Shown in pieces: positions 10,761 through 23,900 of a stretch of 64,000 nucleotides of DNA. Where the stretch lies: positions 12,963,001-13,027,000 of the forward strand of contig OY727095.1 of assembly GCA_963402885.1 (NCBI GenBank), read 5' to 3'. Position 1 is the stretch's first letter; the number at the start of each line of letters is the position of its first letter. Under the pieces are notes generated by a model. That model was given only the letters and a program-made list of their open reading frames with translations. It was not told where the DNA came from and did not search any database. The DNA is from Antedon bifida. Taxonomy: Eukaryota; Echinodermata; Crinoidea; Comatulida; Antedonidae. A program made the translations under genes and the position numbers.

Positions 10761-11986
10761 CTAAACAAATGTTGCTCTTAATCTTCGGCCATCTTTATTG
10801 ATCACAAAGCGTTTGTCCGCAGGATTCTGGTTTATTGAAGAAGGTGTTTCTTGTTTTTTCGGTGATTGTAGTACAGTGCCAGCTGGAAAGGAGATGCCCA
10901 TTCTAGATCGTTTATCCTGTTTTTCCAGGACATTGATAGCCGATAATGTCACATCAGGTTTTGAGACATTTTTCTGGTTTATAGCTATGTTACTTGGTGA
11001 CAGTTTTTCACTGGTTTTTGGTACAGAATCTTTCACAAGATTCATCTCTTCTTGTTCCATGCTTAAAATAAGATCATGAGTAGATGGTGAAGGGGGTAAG
11101 GTTCCCAAGTCTTCTTCGGTCTCGTCTTCCAGCCGCTGAGGAACTGGAATACCGCGTCCTGCATATTGGGGAGGTGTACTTTCAGATCGCACCTTTCGGT
11201 ATGAAGGTGGACCATGGTAGGTGATTGGTGTTGGAGGTGAATAGTCCGGCATATCCAGGTTCGAAGTTGATTCATTCGCCTCTAGTGGTGGAGGTGGAAT
11301 GCTGTTATTTGTGGAATTTATGTTACCATAATTTTCATCCTCCTCCTCCTCACTATCTGTTGACTCTTCTTCTTCCTGATAATGTAAACTATTTATACGT
11401 TTTAAATTGCTGCCGTTATTTGGGTTCAAATCATCACTCTGTAAAGAATTCTGAGAGTAACTTCTCAAATCAAACTTCCTTTGATGCAAAGCTTGCTCTG
11501 ATTGGCTGTTTGCATATCCAAGACCTCGTCTACCGGGTAATTTATGTACACGAGAGTTCAATGTCCAATTAGTTTCACGGAAACTATTCTCAACTATAGA
11601 ATCGCTAAATTTCGGCGCTGTCATATTCGTGTTACGTTGACCAAATATTTCCTCAGCCTGGTAGTGTGTTGGTATGATACCGTCTGGAAGGTTGGATGGT
11701 GTTTGGTAGTGAGTTGGTGCAATTGGTGGAGTTGATTTTGACCGGGAAACTAATGTCTTGCTAATGTGCACTCCGTTTTGGTCTTCCTCATCGTTCTGCA
11801 GGAATTCTGGAAGTTGGTAGGCATTGGTGATACCCATTGCTGTACGTGGGCGGTCTTCTGGAGGGTTCACACCAGCAGAATTTGGTGATTTCTTTAAGAA
11901 GTCGGGTAATTCAAGATTCAGGATGGTCAAGCCACGCTGATCGTTCAAACGGCTTCCTTGTGCCTTTGATACTGCAGCAATCAAAT
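10761..11986 (-). CDS. RGS12: RGS12 last coding exon with GoLoco motif
   Basis: The acceptor is CTATAAAG| (phase 1) and the stop TAG is at 10,763-10,761. The exon opens with [19 protein letters not shown], a GoLoco motif ending in the DQR triad whose Arg contacts the Gi-alpha nucleotide in known structures. LELPDFL follows, as in the RGS12 segment after GoLoco (LPEFL). A second LPEFL-like stretch lies about 40 residues on, without a second DQR. The remaining roughly 350 residues are low-complexity: Ser/Pro/Asn-rich, with an acidic run (STDSEEEED) and proline runs. Confidence 0.92.
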
Positions 11987-14900
11987 CTTTATAGAGAGAA
12001 CAGAAATTATAAAACATTCATTATTCGTTGTCTACTATTTTACACACAATGCATTGCAACTTAAAGATGTATTGTCTCCCTGAAAAAAAAATTCTTACAT
12101 TTTTTTTAATATGCCATTTTAATGTCACATAATAATTGGATCGAAAAAAAAATATTTACCTGGAAAAACTGTAATTTAGATAAAAAAGCCAATGGGTTTT
12201 TGGTTGTTTTTAACCATTTATTTTGTCGTTTTATAAGTGAAAACATTATTGTTTTCTTTATTAAAACTACAAAATAATTAATCTTTATTTTCATGTTTTT
12301 GCGGGACAATACATCTTTAAGCTTAATGCATACTGTGAAAAACAAAACACACCATTTGTATTGTATAGCCAAAGAAAAAAAATGATGCTCAAGATAAGAA
12401 CTGGTGGGGAGATGGTACAGTAGAATTTATTTATTTCTTTTTTATTCTGTTGAATTAATTTTCAGTAACAGGAGTGCATTTTAAAATGCTCCAGTTACTT
12501 TAAGTATTGAAAAGTAATGAAAGTAAAACAAACTTTATAAGTAATTATAAATCAAAGGAAAAAGTAGAACATACAAAAGTATACATTACATAGTATGGTG
12601 TGAAAGATCGTAACACCTTGTAAGAGAGAGAAAGTATACTTGATGAATTTATCATAAAGACTACCTACCATCAGCATCCTTGCGGTTCATATTGTCTTTA
12701 CTTTTATTTGAGACTTTTTTCAGTGGGCTTTTCAATCGTCTACCAAATGTTGAGTTGACATCCTTTGCCTGCTTCTCATTGGACTTTTGAATCTTGTCAG
12801 ATGTCTACAAAAAAATAATTTAAAAGCCTTTGTATAGAGTATCGAGGGTAGTAAGAAACAATTCATGCTTTGTAATCAAATTCTAATAATTGTCCAATGT
12901 TTCTACAAAGTTACACAGTAACATATTTCACCAACATACCTTTTGGACACTACCATTCTGTTTATGGGTGTGTACATGCCGTGCAGGTCCATGTGTTAGT
13001 ACACTTTCAGCTGATATTGATTTGTGTAGTTTAGTTTGGCTTTTTGGTGGCATAGCGGTTGCAGCCCTATTCATTTTGTAAGTGCCAGCTATAAAATAAA
13101 TAAAATATTTTTTGATGAAAATAACATTTTTAACAAATATGTGTTTTGATCAGACAATAGAGTAGAACCCCTATTAAGGGGACACATTCAGAACCCGAAG
13201 AGTTCCATAATAGGGGTGTCCCTTAATCAACCGATTAACAGTGCTGTATCTCCATATACTACATATCTATTTCCGAAGTATCATAGGAATATTTGGTAAT
13301 ACAGCATCACATGTGGTGCCTGTATCATGTAAGATGTTAAGGGTTAGGGTACTCTAGATACATGTGAAACACATGTGATGTTGTATTACCAATATTCCTA
13401 TGATACTTTGGATATAGATACAGTACCGAGAATCGGCTGCCTTAATAGAGGTCACCCTTTTGGAGAAATGAAATTAATAAATAATAGCAAAAATATTAAA
13501 ACATACCGCTATACTGCTCAACTGTCTCAATGAGAATCCGTCGATTGTCCAATGATTCAACAATAATATCCATGTCAAGGGGCACAGGAGAACCCATCTG
13601 AAATTACAATTTCAAGACTGTTAATCTATTTTCAAAAACAAATGGTAAAAACTAGATCTGTGTAAAAGCTTTGCCACTGAAAGTTTAAATATTTCAGAAT
13701 ACTTACTAGATGTACTACCATGGCATCTAGTATCAACTGATACTTGTGTGTGATTGGTTTAAGAACTTCATACAATTTCTTGGTTGGCTTAGACTTCACA
13801 CCTATCACTCTCTTGTTAGGTAATTCAATTCTGTAATGAAACGACAGTAAAGAGACTAGTCAACTTCCAGGTGGATTAGTACATTCTTAAAGGTAGGCTG
13901 CCACCAGTTTTGTGCTGCTATGCAGTAAATTTATGTAGATTTAATAAATATTATTTGTTTTTGTTGTTCACAGTTCTCATGCCGTACAGAGTAACTGAAA
14001 TGTATTAAAATGGAAAACTGTAACACTGCAGAATGTCACAATAAAACCTTGTAACAGTTTTTAAAGGTTGAAATACCCTCTAATGAAATGGTATGTTCCT
14101 TTGTAATTACTATGATCTTTCTTCCTATAGTCAGGTCTTAATAACTTCCTGCTGCCAATCGAATACCATTCCAGAAGTCAACATTTTACAAAAAAATAAT
14201 TTTAAATTTAAACTGAAATTGAAACTATAATTTATTGAAAAACAACTTTAGTATAATTAATTTTTCTGTGAAATGTAACTATTATTTTGTTATTGTTAAT
14301 AACATGTTTCACTTCTTAAATTTTAGTTTTCAGTATTAATTTCACTTAACTATGTCTGTCCAGACACTATGATACTACTATCTACATCTTAACTATAAAG
14401 GTTGTTTTGTAAAGTCAGCGGTGGAGACTAGCAAAGGAAAGGGTAGGTCTAATATCTAAATTATAATACAAATAACATTATAGTTGAGTTGATGAGTTAA
14501 TTAATTTTATAATTCTTTTGCATTTTCAGACATTTATTTAACTTGCTATATACAGAAGACAAACACTCAAGACAATCATAATAAAAGAAGATTTTCAATT
14601 ATTAAATTTATTAAAAAGGAACTCAACAATGACAGTATACCATGTATAAATAATAAAATTAAAAAAACTGTATTTTTCATTGTTCATTCAGCAATTGTTG
14701 AAAATAAATAACTATTGTGCAAATCGATAATTTAAAGTTTATACCACTGGCCCGTCTTGCAAAGAAAATTGGTAATTATAATTAAAGACTTCCTTTGAAA
14801 ATTGTACATTTTAATGCTGTATGTACACACAATTTGGATAAATAAACTGCATAGAAAAACTTAAACCAATAATCAATTTGTCAATACTTTTAAAGTACAT

Positions 14901-17900
14901 ACAGTAATAAGCTAAACCTGAATGTATACTATATATAAATATTTTCACTGAGGAAGGTTTAGTGTTATCTAAAAGCTATACCATTTATATGTTTTAATTT
15001 ATAGTTTTTATTTAGCTTTTTGCTTATTTTATTTGTACCTCCATTGAGATCCATCATACCCACAGCATTGAAAATAATCTATTTTATAATCATATTTTAG
15101 ATAATAAAAATATTTTAATATACCCATATATTTTAAGTAGTTTATATCAGCTGCTGCTGAACTAAACTACTTTCAAAATTTCAAAACATTCAGCATGTTT
15201 CCGAAATGCTTAATATCCATATATATTTTTTAGAAATAGTATATACATCCTATCTACTTTAGAAAATGTTCAAGTGACATTAATTATAGGGCCAATTACT
15301 ATTGCTGAATAATGTACTATATTTTTTAGTATTTATTATTGTAGGAACATAATTACGCCAAAAACACAAGATGACAGAAAATCATACACAATAACAGAGA
15401 CAAGTTGTAAAGAGACACGAAACATGTGTACAACATATAGCATGTGCTATAAGAGTGTATGAGTTCAACTTGTTTAAAACATATAACATATGTGATATAA
15501 GAGAATAGCATATCAGTTCAGAGAAAAATAGTTTCTACATCCCTGTACTTGACACTCACTTAAATAAAACTCGTTTCTCAATGACGACGTGGCGAGGTCC
15601 GACCGATGCCATATCTTGTTCTAGATCTACCACCTGATAAAGAAAAAAGTAATCACATCAAATATTAAATTGGAATGTATGGAAGGAAACAGAAATAACA
15701 TCAATAAAAATATAAGTTATAGGTTACATTAAGCAATCAGTGCCAGTTGTAGCCAATCATCAAATCAAATTTCATCATTTTTGTTTCATCATAAGTTGAT
15801 ATACCGATGTACGAGAACAAGAATTCTATTTAATTTCATATATATAGTATCATGCAATTATCACGCAACACTTTTGTTACAAAATGGTTTCCACTACTGT
15901 ACTGTGTATATTGATATATGAAACAAGATAAGATATTTAGATTATTTAGATTCAGGTTATTTAGAAGATTCAGATTATTTAGAAGATTTAGATATACACA
16001 TGAACAAACCAAATTGGATTGGTGATTAAACATCAGAAATTAAAAAACAAAGAAAAAAATATTGGAAGATATGAATCAGGCATATACAATGAAGAATCTA
16101 TTTGGACAAATATGGCAAAGAAAAAAAATATTGAAATATATGAATCTGGCATATAAAATGAGGAATCTATTTGGACAAATACGACAAAGAAAAAAAAAAT
16201 TGAAAGATATGAATCAGGCATATACAATGAGGAATCTATTTGGACAAATATGGCAAAGAAAAAAAATATTGAAAGATATGAATCAGGCATATACAATGAG
16301 GAATATATTTGAACAAATATGGCAAAGAAAAAAAATAGAATTTAATATGGCTAGAACAGGATGTGGTAGACACAATGAAAGTATGGGTACGACTCAAATC
16401 AAAACTCTGAGGAAACATAAATCATTTCAAGCACACTGTCCATTGCATACACACGGACATGGACATATGGACACAATGCTTCAAAGTATACGTATGCTAA
16501 GTCAACAATAGAATAGAGAGAGAAATGTACGTGCATAACTAATAAAAACTATTAATAACTTCCTACAGACAAGTAAACAAAGGAAATGTAAAAAGAAACA
16601 TTTTGACGGACAATGATTACAAGTACATTGATCTTTTGGGAATTTATCAATATTATAATACCTTTTTTCTTCCTATTGGGTATAGCTGCTCAAATACATA
16701 GACAACACAGTTTATTTATGTTTAACAGTTACATACATTTACATTGGTTTCATAAATTCGGCTATCCCAGGGGGACTGGGTACAAAATTTGTCAAACATT
16801 ACAGTGTGAGGTTATGCTAGGATTGTAACAACAATGTCTTGCTTCCAAATTTAATCTAAATTGGAGATCGGGATTAGATATAAAAATGCGGTTTTGCTTT
16901 TTCCATAGACAACCCAGTTATTTATGTTCAACAGTTGCATACATTTACATTGGATTCATAAATTCAGCTGTTTTGCTTTTTCATTTTTTAAATTTATACT
17001 GAAATTCATTAAGGTTAATCCCTTTTGGTTAAGATATGTTTTGTACTAATCAATTTCCAAGTTTATAAAGTACAATTTACCTCCTTAGAGTCAGCAAAAA
17101 ACACCTCCATCGCAGCCATTGGAATATGGCGCTGTTCACAAATGCTTGCTATCGCTGATCGCATGGTATAGCCACGTCGTATTAGTACCCGCGTACACGA
17201 ATCATCTGGTATTGTAACGCATATGTAATGTTTTGACGGCGACCGCTGCTTTATAATTGGTTTTATTACGTCTAGCTTTTTATCACTGCAAAATACCTAA
17301 AGAGAATTTAGAAAGAAAATATTTTATTTCCTTATAAAACAAAATAAATACATTTATGTTAATTTACGTTATCAATGATAGAAGTATAACTAGTACTGCA
17401 TTATTATACTGTAGGTTAAATAAAAATAATCATTTTAAAATTCAAAATTAAAGTTGTTTGCACTGGTATAATTGAAGTGTATACTGTTTACTTATTATTA
17501 TTATTAATGTGCTGACATTTAATTTCAATGTTGTGTTTTATAAAGTTATTGGTGATGTGGTGAATTCTGTAATGTCTTCTGAAAGCGAACTTTCCAGAAC
17601 ACCAAATAAGGCAATGGGTCAGTTATAATTACCTGTCCAAAATCACCACTGTTTCTTGCTTCTCCACTTGATACAGAATTATTGTCCTTTGACGAACTTG
17701 TCTTCCTTTCTGCAAAAATAAAAAATAAATAACAAGTTATTATTTCAGTCAGATGTGAAGAGAGAGCTTTGTGATGACCTACGACCTAAGAACATTTTGT
17801 TGTTGGTCATCAGGAACTAGAATCAGCCAAAACTATGTTGAGGAATCGATTGAGGAAGCATGTTCCAATGTCACAAATGACGTAACTAGTTATTTTGTCA

Positions 17901-20900
17901 TTGTAAATGAAAAGAATTATATTACCTAATATAATAATATATTTAATTTATATATAGGAAACAATAATATACTCTCAGTGGCGCAAAGGCCCCTGGTTCT
18001 AAAGCTCTGTCTACACTATCAAACTAGTTTGACTAAAAAAGTGTGATGTGCACAAATGGTAATGATATGCTTAAATACGGTAGTGCTACGACATCATCAT
18101 GTCCAAATGATCACATCACATTTTTTTGTCACGTAAAGTTTGATAGTGTAGACAGAGCATAAGAAGCCCTCCGCCGCTGGGAGTTGCATTGGGACTGCTC
18201 TGGGGTCCTTAAGCTCTGGGTTTATCCAGTAAGTGATCATAGTCGTTACATCACTGTGTATGTTGATTCTATATTAACTTACTCCTATTCCAGGGCAATA
18301 TAGACCTCTTTGTCCACTTCTTGTTGTCCGTCTGAGACTGAATGGTGCTTTCATCCGATAATGACACATTGCTTGATACACTGTTATGCACATGGTCTCT
18401 TTTGCCTGTAACTTGTTCATTGCCATTGTTGTCAGGAACTTGGATTGGTAGGGGGCGTCCTTCCAGCTCCGCTACGATGCATTGTTTGTACAGATCACTT
18501 TTTAAGAACCTTGCATAGCTATCATATTTCATTAGATGAAAGATCTGAAAATTGATGAGTAAAGTATTTAAAAAAAACTCTAGGCACTCTGTATAGTTCT
18601 GCGGTGCTGATGTCACGACGGTAGGTGGTGCTGCGTGGTTGCTAGCCAACCAAAAAATGCGTTCAACCTGCCTGAATGACTCTCAGGTAACCAATGGTTT
18701 GGAATAGGCTTATTAAAGCAGTCATTTTAAAACTGAATAATTTTCAATAAAAACAAACTAAAATTTCAAAAGATCATGCATTTCAAAATTATACCAGGGC
18801 TGAGTAATTCTGACACAATACACAATAATACTTATTTATAATTCCAAATCATGATTTCTGTCTAATATGTAATACAATAAGAAACTTTTTGTGCGTTAAT
18901 AGCAAGTTTTCGGAATAAATTTTATCAAACTGTTTTGTATACAATAAAGTTGATCATGTGATTGTAATGATGTGAACATGGGTATTTAATGGTTAATTTA
19001 TAACAATGAGAATATATACAAAAATGAGAAAAATAATATAAACATTGGGATAAAAAGTACTGTATATTGGAAAGAGTATGAATTGAATGCAATAATAATA
19101 GGTTGTTGATGACATTGATGTTCTTTAACTGTATGTATCTAAGCCTTTCCTTCTATCTACCTACAGTATGTGTGGCACACTAGAGACAATCCCCATTGAC
19201 AGGACCATGACAATGACAGGACAAAGGAAGTGATCCTTCCATAATTTAAAATTATGAGTGGAAGTATCTATCCTTAAATTAATTCTGTTCCGATTCTCCA
19301 TGATTGGCTGTACAATAATTTAAATAAATATCTAGTTTCTTTTATTATAAAGAATATTAATCTTGAAATCCAATTGATGAATAAAAAACTGACTTTGTAT
19401 GATATGTGCTATGAAGAAGGATGAATACTTTTGATCATATAGTGTGTACTTGTGTTTTAAGCAAATGAATATAGTTTACAAGAGTGGATATGTACGGTAT
19501 GTACACTCCCGCACTTGAAAAGAAGCAAGCCTCTTTTAAGGAGGTGACTCAGTACTAGTCTCTTTTAAACTCTTATTGTAGATGGAGTAAAAACAAAAGA
19601 AAACAATTTCTACTTACTCTCATAATCTAAGTAAAAACACAAAAACTAAGCATAAGTGTAATCAAGGCTACTTTTAAAAAATTGAAAAAAAAAAACCCAA
19701 ACTAGCGCCATGAGAGTGAAATCTACAAGTCATACTGAAAAATATATTGGCTTTCAAAGTTGTTTCAAAGCTCACGTCAATCAGACTGATAATTCATTAT
19801 GAAAAAATAAAAATATGTGAAGTTGTTTAAAATTGAACAAATTAAAATAGGCCAGAGGATTGTCTCCTGTGCATTATGACACCCACCCACTATTTAATTC
19901 CCTGGATGAACTATAGTAGTCAAAGCCAATACAGGCAGGTCTACTGTAAGTGGTAACAATACAATTTTAAGCAATCACAATGAGTAACTCAGCCCAGATA
20001 CTTTCACCTTGAACATTATTCATTAAAAGCATATTGTTACCTCAAATTAATATTTAGATATCATTGCAATTCCCTTATTGCAGTAACAAGTAACGTTTTA
20101 TACTAATGCTTGGTTCCCACTAGAGTCGCAACACAAGAATGAATGCAACCAAAGTGACTTGACCAATCAAAAGAGATGGATTATTAGGACCGTCACTTGC
20201 CATTGGTCAACTCGCTTGTCCTTGCGTTGCGTCTCTAGTGGGAACCAATCTTTAGAGAAAGGGTAACAAACCTGCTGTTGTGGATATTGGTATGTGTTCG
20301 ATGTTGGTGAACTCAAATTATTTTCAACCATTTGTTTTACCGTTCCATCTAAATTAACAGGATGGATTGCACTGTCTGTTAAGAATGTGTTGTAGATTTC
20401 TTGTGCTTTCTTCTTAATCTAAACAATAAAACAAAACAAACAATATATTTACTGTATTATAAACTAAAGGTATTTAATTGTTTTGTTGACTGCAATCCAG
20501 GAAGAAGGCTAGGCTATTACAAGGTTAATAAACTACAGCTTCTGATCTGTGTATAGCGCTTTGATTTGATTATTTGGAAAGGCATTTAATAATATAATAA
20601 TAAATTAATAATTTATATGTAATGACAATACACCAAAATATGTAAATTGTTCATACAACATATATCATTATTATTGTAATTTGACAGCAAACTATACTAC
20701 CGAAGGAAATAAATAAAAGTAATAAAGTATCAAATTAAACCACTGTACATACACAACAACACAGTAGACAAACCTTTGATTTGTTGGTTAGCTTGCTAAA
20801 ATGTTCACATGCAATCCAAAATAGAATGTTTTCTTCGCTAAATTCCTTCTTCAGGAATTCCTGAGGGGAAAAAACAAATGTTTTGTATATTACTGAATTA

Positions 20901-23900
20901 ATGAATGAATCATTTCTGTCTCACCTGAGATATGCCAATTGATTTGAGTATTAAACGCAGTGTTTTGTATTTTAGAGATTTAACATTACATTATAATTGA
21001 AGATAATTTTATGTTTATGTGGAGTAAACTTATAATGTATATAGTATGGCATCCTGGTTTGTCTTGTGATTGACTTTTTTCTTTGGCACTCCTTACTAAT
21101 ACTGAATTACTAAATAATAATTGAATCTTAATAAGTAAAACTTCTTTTAATTTAAGATAATTTATGTTTATGTGGAGTAAACTTATCATGATATAGTAGG
21201 GAATCCTGGTTCATCTTGTGACTGAACTTTTTGTTTGGGACTCCTTACTAATACTCTATTAGTACTACTAAATAATAATTCAATAGGCTTACGGTAAAAC
21301 AGCTAACTCCAAGTTCATCTGCTAGTAGCCGATCAAAACCGACAGCCCAGCCAGAGACACGTCTCGCCCCTTCCTTAGCTCGTCCATGTATACTTAAGCT
21401 ACTTGCAGCACTCGATAGACTGTTACAGCGTATCCTACTCTCCCCATTTGGAACCTCTGTTAAACGATACAAATTGTTAATAAACAAAATAAATATTCAT
21501 ATTTTACAATTAAATGTTTGATATCACTGAAATAAACATACATGGAATAAACATATATATATAACTTATAGTTTATACTTGAACAAAACGTTGATACTTT
21601 CAACTTTAATTAAAGTCTTTTGGAAAAACCTGATTTTAGTGTTTAATCACCATGCAAACATTATACAAAAGAATGCTAAATAAATAAAATTTATAAAAAA
21701 ATAAATAATATACAGTATGTTGTATACAGAACTCACCAGAATCTGAGGCAGCCAAAGACTGTAAAAAAAAGAGAAAACAAAAGAATTAAAGAAAATTCAT
21801 TTCATAATAAAAATATAACTTGAAAGTGAGTAATGATTTGAAAAAGGATAGAAATTTGGGTGATCCATCACGTCGTGATTGGTCATTAACTTTCATTGCG
21901 TTTACGTGTTTGTGTTGCATGACAAATAACATCACAAATAAAATTAAAATAAAATCTAAGTTTGAACCAACCATACCATCTCAAGATGTTGATTTGAGCA
22001 ATACTCAAAATTAATGATACTACACATACTTAACCATCTATTATATGGTGGTACAAACTAAAGTTGTTAACACTCAAGAACCATTACATTTTTCAATATA
22101 CCCTTACCGGTACTTCTTTTTTTCTGTAAGTTTTTTTTCTAATTGACGGGGATGCGGACAAGACAGGAAAACAACCCTGTACCATTACATCATCACTATC
22201 AGACATGGCTACATACACAAACCGAGTGTTGCTACTGCAAAAATGTTTTAACGCCAATCAATGTTCTATATCCTCCCCCCTAAAACACCAACAGAATATC
22301 AATTCCTTGCTTTGTTGTCAGCTATGAAAATCCAAGTAGTGCATGAAGTAAGATTCTGAAGGCGACTGAAGGGATATGACCTCTAATACTTACAAGCTCC
22401 TTTATTCAAAAAGGAAATGGTATAAGGCTATTTCCTATCAAAACCACTTCACAGGTTCAGTAAACTAGTACAATATTAACATATAACAGGATACAATCTG
22501 TTCAATCTGCATTGTTAATCAACCTTAAATTATAGGAGTAAATATGGGCAAGGGGATACACTCACAGGTCTACAACCCACCTCTCTCACTTTGGATATGA
22601 AAGAAAAAACTTTAAACATAGTACTAGTAGCTTTCTTTGTAGTGTATGGTGGAAGACCGATCCTAATACACTAAAAAACAGTTCTTGTTTTGTTTTGTCA
22701 ATGAAAACCGAATACATTCACTATCCTTACAGTAAAGATTGCAATCTAAAATCATCTGCCCTTCTATCTACTTATATATAATACAATATGAAATGCCTTA
22801 ATTATTATTAACTGCCGTTACATACCCCATACATGGCAACAGGTCTCCTAATTTTCTGTGGTGCTGGTTGGAACTTAATTGTGCCATAGTCCACCTTAGG
22901 CTGAGGAGACAAGTCAGTAAAAGACATAGGGACAATCGGCTTGGCGACTGTCACTGTTGGTTTAGGCCACTGCATAGGTGAAGTGCTAGTACGGCAGAGT
23001 GGTTGATGATTCTGGTTAAAATACATAGTAGGAGAATTATCAAACGAGTTGTCAATAAGCGGTTGAATATCGGAGTGTAGCGAGTCTAAACTTGTCCAAC
23101 GAGATGTTCTATTCTTTTGTTTCTTATTGGTGAAAAGCCGCGACATACTGGAGATCGACGGAAACCTTCGAATACTTTCCTCTTCTCCCCAGAATCCAGA
23201 TTCATCATCGGTTTCCTCGTTTATACTTCTCAAAGATTCAGTTCGTCGTGAATATGCCCATTTTAGTAGATGTTTTCTCGTATTTTTTATGACACCTTGG
23301 AGGCGCTCTTTTTCTTCCTCGTGCTTCTCAAAGTTGTGTAGCGCCATCGCACATTGAGAGCATATATTTTGTGATAACCCGTCAAATTGAGTTACTAGGT
23401 AACCAGACAGCAGCCAAAAACAATTACGAAGATGATCCGAGTAAGGCTCATTTCCAAATAGCGGACACTGACCTAAAAGTCCTTGTGAGAAATCATATCC
23501 ACATAAACGACAGAACGAATCTACTTCATCAAACACATCTTCCACAGTGAATTGAATCTCCATAGTGTAATTGAATAAAGCTTGTACGATAAAAGGAAAT
23601 AAAATAGAAACTAAACCAAATTAAGTTTAATTGTTGAAAATACATTATGAAACTGTACAATCTAACTCCATGGTTTCATAGGTTAAACTTCACTAATCAA
23701 TATACCAATATTTACTGTATATAAAATGGTACCAAAACTGAAACTATGATGATAGTTATCACAAATAAGCAAGAAATTTTGTCCAATGTCGATAATGCGT
23801 GTCTAAGTGGAAATGTGAGCGTACAGTACAACGCTACAAATGGCAAAAGATAGAGAGAACAAGAATATCCGGAATAAGCTGATTATTCCTCAGTTGTAGG

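Noticed and set aside
16033..16511. 149-codon plus-strand ORF with repeated NQAYTM...QIWQRKK
   Set aside because: It is a tandem repeat of about 66-69 bp in a minus-strand intron, with no family resemblance.
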